A stretch of DNA of 64,000 nt from Agromyces sp. CF514 (GTDB lineage Bacteria > Actinomycetota > Actinomycetes > Actinomycetales > Microbacteriaceae): assembly GCF_900113185.1 (NCBI RefSeq), contig NZ_FOZD01000001.1, positions 1,054,001-1,118,000 of the forward strand. Direction: 5' to 3'. Positions 57,902 through 64,000 of this stretch are shown here, piece after piece (within the stretch, counting starts at the first letter, position 1; every line of letters starts with the position of its first letter). Made by a program: the position numbers and the translations under genes. The notes under the pieces were generated by a model. The model did no database searches. It was not told the DNA's origin and saw nothing but the letters and a program-made list of their open reading frames with translations.

Positions 57902-58879
57902 TCAGCCGGGCAGCACCTCGGCGAAGCGTTCGAGCTCGCCGAGCCGGTCGTCTCCGACGGGCGTGAGCACGACGCTGGTCGCGCCGGCGGCATGTCGCGC
58001 GGCGATGCGCTCGCGAACCTGCTCGGCGGTGCCGACGAGGGCGAGTTCGGCGACCCACTCGTCGGGCAGTCGCCGCGCGAACTCCTCGGGCGACGAGCAG
58101 GTCGCCCGCAGGCGCGCGAGGTCCTCGGCGAAGGGCTGCCCGACGAGGTGCGGCGCCCAGTCGGGCTCCCCGTACCACGCGAGCCCCGGGCGCACGCGGG
58201 CGAGCGCGGCGGCGGGGTCGGCGTCGACCGCGGCGACGTCGTAGGTCACGACCAGCGGCGCCGTGGCATCCGTCGCCCCGCTCCGCACCTGCTCGATCGC
58301 AGCGGCGATGTACGGGGGAGCGGCGGGCTCGGCGAGCACGACCCCGTCTGCGGTGGCGCCGGCGACCGCGAGCGACTTCGGGCCGCGGACGCCGAGGATC
58401 ACCGGGGGCACGACCGGGGCGGGCTCGACGAGTTCGACGGCCTCGACGTCGACGTAGCGACCCGCAGCGGGTCCGGGTTCACCGCGAAGCAGTGCGCGCA
58501 CGGCGGTCGTGTACTCGCCGAGCAGCGTGAGCGTGCTCTTCGGCCATGCGCCGACCTGCCGCATCCAGGCGGGCATGCCGTGCCCGATTCCGGCGACGAA
58601 CCGTCCGGGGAACATGAGCGCGAGCGTGTTCAGCTCCATGGCGGTGAAGGCCGCATTGCGAGCCCCTGCGGGCAGGATGCCGACGCCGACGGTGATGCGC
58701 TCGGTCGCCGCGAGCACGGCCCCCGTCTGCGCGAGGCCGCCGCGGAACCCGAGGTCCTCGACCAGCCACACCTCGTCGAAGCCGAGTTCCTCGGCCCGGC
58801 GCGCGTAGGGCAGCACCTGGTCGATCGGGAGGTCACGGGGCAGGAGCACGCCGACGCCGGCGTCGATGGGAGCGTTCAC
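57902..58879 (-). CDS. LLM class F420-dependent oxidoreductase-like protein
   Basis: A 325-residue luciferase-like monooxygenase-fold protein. The start VGVLLPRDLPIDQVLPYARR, the segments FDEVWLVEDLGFRGG and VGVGILPAGARNAAFTAMEL, and the GHGMPAWMRQVGA loop are typical of the actinobacterial F420- or FMN-linked branch. Catalytic residues are not diagnostic enough to name a substrate. The GTG at 58879 gives the family length and is preceded by AGGAT. It is divergent from a small membrane-protein gene, with 48 bp between start codons. Confidence 0.8.
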   Translation of the reverse strand: MNAPIDAGVGVLLPRDLPIDQVLPYARRAEELGFDEVWLVEDLGFRGGLAQTGAVLAATERITVGVGILPAGARNAAFTAMELNTLALMFPGRFVAGIGHGMPAWMRQVGAWPKSTLTLLGEYTTAVRALLRGEPGPAAGRYVDVEAVELVEPAPVVPPVILGVRGPKSLAVAGATADGVVLAEPAAPPYIAAAIEQVRSGATDATAPLVVTYDVAAVDADPAAALARVRPGLAWYGEPDWAPHLVGQPFAEDLARLRATCSSPEEFARRLPDEWVAELALVGTAEQVRERIAARHAAGATSVVLTPVGDDRLGELERFAEVLPG

Positions 58880-58915
58880 AGCACCATCCTGACAGACGCC
58901 CCGAGGGTGGCGACC

Positions 58916-58921
58916 TAGGAT
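58916..58921 (+). promoter_or_regulatory. -10 element placed for a leaderless mRNA
   Basis: TAGGAT ends 6 nt before the GTG at 58928, and no ribosome site is visible. Confidence 0.45.
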
Positions 58922-58927
58922 CGAGCG

Positions 58928-59146
58928 GTGTCGTCCCTCGTGCTCGCAGCCGTGCTGCTCTTCGTCAACGCCGCCTTCAACGCGATCGTCTGGCCGCGGT
59001 TCTACCCGCGCATCGCGAACGACCCCAGGGCCCGCGACGCCGACGGCCGTCGCACGCCGTTCTACACCGTGCACGTGGTGCTCATCTCGATCGCACTCGT
59101 GCTGGCCGCGGCATCCGTCGTCGTCGGCGTGATCGTGCTGCTCTGA
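58928..59146 (+). CDS. Small SCO4848-like membrane protein
   Basis: A 72-residue protein with two transmembrane helices (~3-22 and ~47-71) joined by a short polar loop (WPRFYPRIANDPRARD, then FYTVHVVLI). The pattern of two helices, a W-P-R/F turn and a His-Val in the second helix resembles the SCO4848 family of small actinobacterial membrane proteins of unknown role. The GTG at 58928 fits a leaderless transcript. The next gene starts 2 bp after its stop. Confidence 0.68.
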   Translation: MSSLVLAAVLLFVNAAFNAIVWPRFYPRIANDPRARDADGRRTPFYTVHVVLISIALVLAAASVVVGVIVLL

Positions 59147-59148
59147 TC

Positions 59149-59808
59149 ATGGCGAGGCAGTCCCGCTCCGGTTCCCCGCGCATCGACCGCATCGCGCTGC
59201 CCGATCTCGACGATGCGGATGCCGCGGCGCTCGTCTCGGGCGCCGACCTCGAGGGCGTGCGCATCGCCGGCGGCGACCTCTCCGAACGCGACCTCACCGG
59301 GCTGCGCCTGCGCGAGTCCGAGATCTCCGACGTCACCGCCCGCGACGTGCACCTGCGCGGCGCGGATGTCGCGGAGTCGGTGTTCGACCGTTGGGACGCT
59401 CCCGTGCTGCGCGCGCCGCGCTCGACCCTTCGAGACGTGGTCGTGTCGAACACGCGCCTCGGTTCGGTCGAGTTCTTCGAGAGCACGTGGCAGTCGGTGC
59501 ACTTCGTCGGGTGCAAGCTCGGTTTCGTGAACCTCCGCGGGGCGACCGTGCGCGACGTGCTCTTCACCGACTGCACGATCGAGGAGCTCGACCTGGGCGG
59601 CGCGCGGGCGGAGCGGGTGGCGTTCGCGGCATCCGAGGTACGTGCGCTCGACGCGACCGACGCCCGCCTGGTCGACGTCGACCTGCGCGGTCTCGACTTC
59701 GACGTGACCGGGGTCGGCGGGCTCTCCGGGGTGATCATGGACGAGCTGCAGGTCGCGCTCATCGCCACGCGGCTGGCCGAGCACCTCGGCATCCGCATCG
59801 TCGGCTGA
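59149..59808 (+). CDS. Pentapeptide-repeat protein
   Basis: A 219-residue protein made largely of degenerate A(D/N)LXX pentapeptide repeats, for example GADLEGVRIAGGDLSERDLT and TDARLVDVDLRGLDFDV, expected to fold as a right-handed quadrilateral beta helix. Such proteins can mimic DNA and protect gyrase (Qnr/MfpA type), but most have no known target. No G-loop pattern typical of MfpA is obvious, so gyrase binding is not claimed. It is co-transcribed with the small membrane protein (2-bp gap). The ATG at 59149 gives the most compact start. Confidence 0.8.
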   Translation: MARQSRSGSPRIDRIALPDLDDADAAALVSGADLEGVRIAGGDLSERDLTGLRLRESEISDVTARDVHLRGADVAESVFDRWDAPVLRAPRSTLRDVVVSNTRLGSVEFFESTWQSVHFVGCKLGFVNLRGATVRDVLFTDCTIEELDLGGARAERVAFAASEVRALDATDARLVDVDLRGLDFDVTGVGGLSGVIMDELQVALIATRLAEHLGIRIVG

Positions 59809-59912
59809 CGGCGGGCGGGCGCTGCCCCCGGCACGCCCGCGGCCTCGCACCGGCCGCGGCCTCGCCCCGGCCCGGCTCCGATCCGATCGGCGGCAGGGCC
59901 CCACCGGGCGGG

Positions 59913-59918
59913 TAGCCT
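59913..59918 (+). promoter_or_regulatory. Possible -10 of prpB
   Basis: TAGCCT lies 60 bp before the ATG at 59979. GAGAGGA at 59964-59970 is the ribosome site. Confidence 0.4.
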
Positions 59919-59978
59919 GAGCAGTGCACCCGCGGCCCGACGAGCGGTGCCGGGTGCACCCACGAGAGGACGCCTTCG

Positions 59979-60878
59979 ATGCTCTACGCCCAGACTCCTG
60001 CCGCCGAGAAGCGACGACTGTTCCGCGAGCGCCTCTCGTCGGGCGAGCTGCTGAGGTTCCCCGGCGCGTTCAACCCGCTCTCGGCCCGTCTCATCGAACG
60101 CAAGGGCTTCGAGGGCGTCTACATCTCGGGCGCCGTGCTCGCGGCGGATCTCGGGCTGCCCGACATCGGGCTCACGACCCTCACCGAGGTCGCGGGTCGC
60201 GGTCAGCAGATCGCGCGGATGACCGAACTGCCCGCCATCATCGACGCCGACACGGGCTTCGGCGAGCCGATGAACGTGGCGCGCACGATCCAGACCCTCG
60301 AAGATGCCGGCATCGCGGGCACCCACATCGAGGACCAGATCAACCCCAAGCGCTGCGGCCACCTCGACGGCAAGCAGGTCGTCGACGAGGACACCGCGAT
60401 CAAGCGCATCCGCGCGGCGGCCGATGCCCGTCGCGACCCGAACTTCCTCATCATGGCGCGCACCGACATCCGCGCCGTCGAGGGGCTCGACGCGGCGATC
60501 GACCGGGCTAAGGCGCTCGTCGACGCCGGCGCCGACGCGATCTTCCCGGAGGCGATGCGCGACCTCGGCGAGTTCGAGGCGATGCGCAAGGCGCTCGACG
60601 TGCCGATCCTCGCCAACATGACCGAGTTCGGCAAGAGCGACCTGTTCTCGGTCGACCAGCTGCGCGACGTCGGCGTCAACATCGTGATCTGGCCGGTCTC
60701 GCTGCTGCGCATCGCCATGGGCGCCGCGGGCCGAGGCCTCGACACGATCATCGAGGAGGGCCACCTCACCTCGAAGCTCGGCGAGATGCAGCACCGCGCC
60801 GACCTCTACGACCTCGTCGACTACGAGGCGTACAACCACTTCGACCAGGACGTGTTCAACTTCCAGATCGCCCGCTGA
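59979..60878 (+). CDS. prpB: Methylisocitrate lyase
   Basis: A 299-residue isocitrate-lyase superfamily TIM barrel. The active-site signature KRCGH is at residues 124-128. PAIIDADTGFGEPMN carries the Mg ligands, and YISGAVLAADLGLPDIGL at the start is typical of PrpB. It splits 2-methylisocitrate into pyruvate and succinate, the last step of the methylcitrate cycle for propionate use. The usual partners (2-methylcitrate synthase and dehydratase) are not in the window. It is followed by a strong palindromic terminator. Confidence 0.9.
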   Translation: MLYAQTPAAEKRRLFRERLSSGELLRFPGAFNPLSARLIERKGFEGVYISGAVLAADLGLPDIGLTTLTEVAGRGQQIARMTELPAIIDADTGFGEPMNVARTIQTLEDAGIAGTHIEDQINPKRCGHLDGKQVVDEDTAIKRIRAAADARRDPNFLIMARTDIRAVEGLDAAIDRAKALVDAGADAIFPEAMRDLGEFEAMRKALDVPILANMTEFGKSDLFSVDQLRDVGVNIVIWPVSLLRIAMGAAGRGLDTIIEEGHLTSKLGEMQHRADLYDLVDYEAYNHFDQDVFNFQIAR

Positions 60879-60912
60879 GGGCCCCGCGCCTGCGGGCCGC
60901 ACCCGCAGTCAC

Positions 60913-60946
60913 GTGAGGGGCGGATGCCGCGGCATCCGCCCCTCAC
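60913..60946. terminator. 34-bp perfect palindromic terminator
   Basis: Arms 60913-60929 and 60930-60946 are exact complements around the recurring core GGATGCCGCGGCATCC. It serves the convergent prpB and DUF916 genes. Confidence 0.8.
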
Positions 60947-60982
60947 TCGCGTCGGCTGCGTGTCCCCTGGCCGTCGGTCGGC

Positions 60983-62092
60983 CTAGGCCACCGGGGTCCG
61001 CTCGGCCTCGCGCTGCTGCAGGGCGTCGGCGACGGCCGCATCGATGCGCGCGGCCTCGCGGCGTTTGCGTCGCCGCCGCTGCACCACGACGAGGATCGCG
61101 GCCGTCGCCAGCACGAGCGCGAGGACGAGCAGTGTCCACGGCACGGCCCATGCGGTGGCGGTCGCCTGCACCGGAGGCAGCGGCGCGTTGGCGGTCGTGC
61201 TTCCCTCGGCCGGGAGCCGCGGCGAGAGGTCGACGGTCGCGGTCAGGAGTCCGGTCGGCACGACGCCGGGCACAGTCGCCGTGACGTCCCAGGTGTCGCC
61301 CGGCAGTAGTTCCGGCAGCGGATCGAGGCCGGCCGCGTCGACGCGGAGCATGCCGAACGGCCCGGCCACGGCGATCGCCTGGCCGGCAGCGAGCCGCGCG
61401 TTGCCCGTGTTGTGCACGGTGTACGTGACGGTGGCCGATCCCGCTGCGAACGGGTCGACGCTGCCGGAGTACTCGACGCGCAGATCCTCGATCGCGAGCG
61501 CGGGAGCGAGCTCGCCGCCGACGCGCAGCTGCACCCGGATGCCGAGGCGTCGGTCGACGCTCACGCCCGACGAGGCGTCGGGCACCGGAAGCGAGGTCAC
61601 GATGCCGCCCGAGTAATCGCCGGGAGCGATCCCATCCGGGACTTCGACGCGGAACGGGATCTCGGCGGACTCGCCGGCCTCGAGGTGCACCGACATCGCC
61701 GACAGCGTGATCCACGCGCCGACCGCGGTCGACGGGGTGTCCGAGGTCACGAGGTCGAGCACGCCCGTCTCGGTCGTGAAGCCGTCGGCGGCCGACAGGT
61801 CGAGGTCGACCGCGACGTCGTCGTTGTTGGTCACCACGATCGCGTCCTCGAGGGCGGTGCCGGGGTCGAGCACGTAGGCGTAGTTCGCCCGCTCGGCGCC
61901 CAGGGCGTTCGACGCGGTGCGCACGCCCCAGCCGACCGGGTCGTCGGCCGCTGCCGCCGGCGCTGCCGCGACACCGGCGAGTGCGGCGAGTGCCGCCATG
62001 ACGGCGAGAGCGGTGAGGGAGCGGTTCGCCATGCGGCGCGCGGGGCTCGGGCGGCCGGCTCGTGCTGCGGTCGACGGGTGGAGTTCGTACAT
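60983..62092 (-). CDS. DUF916 (WxL-interacting-protein-like) surface protein, second copy
   Basis: A 369-residue type I membrane protein, paralogous to the one at 24936-26012. A long signal peptide (1-49, AAAA before DDP) leads to a DUF916-like domain (~55-180) with PFRVEVPDGIAPGDYSGG. An Ig-like second domain (~185-305, HNTGNARLAAG) and one transmembrane helix (~315-337) follow, with a basic tail RRRRKRRE and a helical cytosolic end. It lies 66 bp behind the metallophosphoesterase gene on the same strand, with a hairpin between. The phosphoesterase ends in a WxL-like domain, so this is its probable wall anchor. GAGGA precedes the ATG at 62092; a second Met is 20 codons in. Confidence 0.8.
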   Translation of the reverse strand: MYELHPSTAARAGRPSPARRMANRSLTALAVMAALAALAGVAAAPAAAADDPVGWGVRTASNALGAERANYAYVLDPGTALEDAIVVTNNDDVAVDLDLSAADGFTTETGVLDLVTSDTPSTAVGAWITLSAMSVHLEAGESAEIPFRVEVPDGIAPGDYSGGIVTSLPVPDASSGVSVDRRLGIRVQLRVGGELAPALAIEDLRVEYSGSVDPFAAGSATVTYTVHNTGNARLAAGQAIAVAGPFGMLRVDAAGLDPLPELLPGDTWDVTATVPGVVPTGLLTATVDLSPRLPAEGSTTANAPLPPVQATATAWAVPWTLLVLALVLATAAILVVVQRRRRKRREAARIDAAVADALQQREAERTPVA

Positions 62093-62121
62093 GGGGTCCT
62101 CGTTGGATCTGGAGTGCGGGA

Positions 62122-62149
62122 GGCCGGGGCGGGGTCGCCCGCCCCGGCC
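62122..62149 (-). terminator. Hairpin between phosphoesterase and DUF916 genes
   Basis: A 12-bp perfect GC stem (62122-62133 with 62138-62149) and a 4-nt loop, 9 nt after the phosphoesterase stop. As an internal attenuator it would give more secreted enzyme than membrane anchor. Confidence 0.65.
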
Positions 62150-62158
62150 GGGGAACGA

Positions 62159-64000
62159 CTAGCTCAGCGCCGTGAGGGTGAGCTTCGCGGTGTAGGTGCC
62201 CTCGGCGATGTTCGACGGGACCTTCAGGAACAGGTCCGCGCCGAGCTTGGCCGCGCCGAACGCGTGACCGGCGACCGCCGAACCGAGCGTCGAGGCGACC
62301 GAGAGGCCTTCGCCCGCATCGAAGCCCGAGCCGACCGCGGCGCCGGCGGTCGCGCCGCCGCCGGCATCGGTCACCTTCGGCGTCCAGCCGAGGTACTTGC
62401 CCGAGAAGGTCTCGCCGCCTGCGGCGAAGTCGCCGGCCTGGGCAGAGATCGACCAGACGGGCGCACCCCGTCGGGTGTCGGAGACGCGGATCGGGTTGAT
62501 CGCACCGCTCGCCTCGAAGGCGTCGGCCTGCTGGACCGCCGTGCCGAGGTCGACGAGGCCGTTCGTGCCGTCGATGTTCCAGGCGAACTCGCCCGCCGCG
62601 GCCTGGGGCACCGTGACCTGCACCTGCTGCGCGACGCCGGAGTCGTCGGCCTCGCGCGTCAGGGTGACCTGGTCGACGATGCTGTTGACCGGCTTCGCGC
62701 TGCCGCTCGCCTGCGAGCGCAGGGTCTTCACGGTGATCGCGGCGTCGCTGATCTCGACGGCCGAGTAGTTGCGCACGTTCTCCTGGTTCGAGACCGAGAG
62801 CCACGGGAAGCCCGAGGCCTGCAGGCCGTAGTACTTCGAGCCCGAGGCGGAGTTCGCGGTCACGTAGAGCACGCCGCCCGGGCCGGCGACGACCTGGTCG
62901 GCACCCGCGGCCTCGTCGGCGTTCGCCTTCTCGCCGTTGCGGAGCAGGTAGCTGCGTGCGTAGCTGTGGTCGTGGCCCTGCAGCACGAGGTCGATGCCGA
63001 GGTCCGAGATCACGGTCGGGAGGTTCGCGCGGCGGTCGGCCACGTCGCTGTCCGTGGCGTGCGGGCCGGCCGAGTAGATCGAGTGGTGGAACGCCAGCAC
63101 CTTCCACTTCGCCTCGTCGCCGTGCTCGGCCACGATCCGCTGCATCCACGGGATGTGGGTGCTGTAGTCGCGGCTGTTCGAGTTCAGGTTCATGAACAGC
63201 ACGTCCTTGTAGACGAACCAGTAGTCGCCGCCCGAGGCCGTCGAGGTGCCCGCGCCCGCCGTGCGGTCGGTGTTCGGGGTGTTGAAGTGCTGCTCGTAGG
63301 CCTTCGAGCCGACGTCGTGGTTGCCGTTCGTCGCGACGAACGGCACCTCGCGAAGCTGGTCGGGGCCGAGGAACGCCTGGTACTGCGCCTCGTTCGACGC
63401 CGACTCGACCTGGTCGCCCGCCGAGAAGAGCAGTTCGGCGTCGGGGTAGGTCTGCGTGGCCACGTTGACCGTGTCGAGCCAGCCCGCCGCGTCGTTCGCG
63501 ACGTTGCCCGACGAGCCGATCTGCGGGTCGCCGAAGAAGAGCAGGTCGAAGGCGCCCTCGAAGTCCTGCGTGCGGAACGACTCGACGGCCGACCAGGCGC
63601 CCTCGGCGCCGACGCGGTACACGTAGGCGGTGTTCGAGGCGAGCCCCGAGATCGTGGCGAAGCGGTTGAACTCGCCGCTCGTGGTCGGGCCGCCGGTCGC
63701 CGCGACGCTCGTCGCGGAGGCGGGGAAGACGCCGCCCGTGTACGAGGATGCCGGTGCGAACTGCACGACCTGGGCGGTGTCGGCCGAGGAGTACCACGCG
63801 AGGTTGCGCTGGGTCTCGTCGGAGCCGACGCCCAGCACGAGGTCGGAGAGCGACGCGGCGCCCACCTGCTCGGCGACGGGGGCGAGCGACTTCAGGTCGA
63901 GGTAGATGTCGCTCGAGGTCGCGCGATCCTGGTACAGCGCGATGGCGACGGTGTTCGTGCCCGAGTGCAGCACCGCGTCGGGCACCGTGAAGGCGCTCGT
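62159..64000 (-). CDS. Secreted metallophosphoesterase with C-terminal WxL-like domain (5' end outside window)
   Basis: 613 residues are visible; the frame runs off the right edge, so the signal peptide and start are missing. An N-terminal jelly-roll tail is followed by a fibronectin-III-like purple-acid-phosphatase N-domain (~45-130). The calcineurin-like core carries all metal motifs: GDPQ, SAGDQVES, NGNHDVG, FHHSIYS and GHDHSYAR. A ~150-residue C-terminal beta domain carries VSDTRR, VWSIS, GDF, LGWTP and a final YTAKLTLTALS. That domain is homologous to the whole mature protein of 22240-22854. It would hydrolyse phosphate esters outside the cell. The DUF916 protein just downstream is its likely membrane or wall partner. 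Confidence 0.85.
   Translation of the reverse strand, partial: TSAFTVPDAVLHSGTNTVAIALYQDRATSSDIYLDLKSLAPVAEQVGAASLSDLVLGVGSDETQRNLAWYSSADTAQVVQFAPASSYTGGVFPASATSVAATGGPTTSGEFNRFATISGLASNTAYVYRVGAEGAWSAVESFRTQDFEGAFDLLFFGDPQIGSSGNVANDAAGWLDTVNVATQTYPDAELLFSAGDQVESASNEAQYQAFLGPDQLREVPFVATNGNHDVGSKAYEQHFNTPNTDRTAGAGTSTASGGDYWFVYKDVLFMNLNSNSRDYSTHIPWMQRIVAEHGDEAKWKVLAFHHSIYSAGPHATDSDVADRRANLPTVISDLGIDLVLQGHDHSYARSYLLRNGEKANADEAAGADQVVAGPGGVLYVTANSASGSKYYGLQASGFPWLSVSNQENVRNYSAVEISDAAITVKTLRSQASGSAKPVNSIVDQVTLTREADDSGVAQQVQVTVPQAAAGEFAWNIDGTNGLVDLGTAVQQADAFEASGAINPIRVSDTRRGAPVWSISAQAGDFAAGGETFSGKYLGWTPKVTDAGGGATAGAAVGSGFDAGEGLSVASTLGSAVAGHAFGAAKLGADLFLKVPSNIAEGTYTAKLTLTALS

Overview
The window is about 70% GC and densely coded. 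It uses GTG starts, ATGA/GTGA overlaps, TAnnnT -10 elements (some at leaderless spacing), lipobox binding proteins without dedicated importer ATPases, and an HelR-like RNA polymerase recycling factor. Together these point to a high-GC actinobacterium, most likely Microbacteriaceae and perhaps Agromyces-like. The genus is an inference. No rRNA, tRNA, CRISPR array, transposase or phage gene was recognised, so this looks like ordinary chromosome rich in carbohydrate-use genes.

Layout. 1-1109: 3' end of an HelR/HelD helicase. 1099-8049: a double-module Lrp/AsnC regulator facing an operon of an MHS transporter, a YtcJ-like amidohydrolase, a ThDP-dependent 2-oxoacid decarboxylase (AruI-like) and an agmatinase/guanidinobutyrase. 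This looks like catabolism of arginine or another guanidino compound. 8259-10784: a deaminase, a lytic transglycosylase and a short-chain dehydrogenase. 10843-16283: a secreted GH95 alpha-L-fucosidase divergent from an L-fuconate dehydratase homologue whose catalytic His is replaced by Arg. 16589-23438: a 1851-residue secreted ThuA/PQQ-type sugar dehydrogenase with binding modules, then a small secreted WxL-like protein and a membrane-anchored protein. 23542-26012: a CynX-type MFS exporter and a DUF916 (WxL-interacting-protein-like) surface protein.

26325-35151: a ribose/xylose-type ABC importer with its binding protein, an oxidoreductase and a TIM-barrel isomerase, flanked by two ROK repressors. 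35284-53988: a galactoside locus with two LacI repressors, two MalFG-type importers with lipoprotein receptors, three intracellular GH42 beta-galactosidases and one GH36 alpha-galactosidase. Each LacI gene faces an operon whose promoter region carries a pair of matching palindromes. An LtrA membrane protein lies inside this block. 54015-60878: an MFS efflux protein, a PspA unit, an LLM oxidoreductase, an SCO4848-like membrane protein, a pentapeptide-repeat protein and PrpB. 60983-64000: a second DUF916 protein behind a secreted metallophosphoesterase whose C-terminal domain is homologous to the small WxL-like protein at 22240-22854.

How it works together. Extracellular enzymes (GH95, the PQQ enzyme, the phosphoesterase) act on host or plant glycans and phosphoesters. 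Small galactosides, fucose products or pentose-like sugars are then imported and processed in the cytoplasm under LacI or ROK control. The most novel-looking element is the pairing of WxL-like domains with DUF916 membrane proteins at two loci, which suggests a surface-display system like the Firmicutes WxL clusters. The Arg-for-His change in the fuconate dehydratase homologue is the clearest single-residue anomaly.
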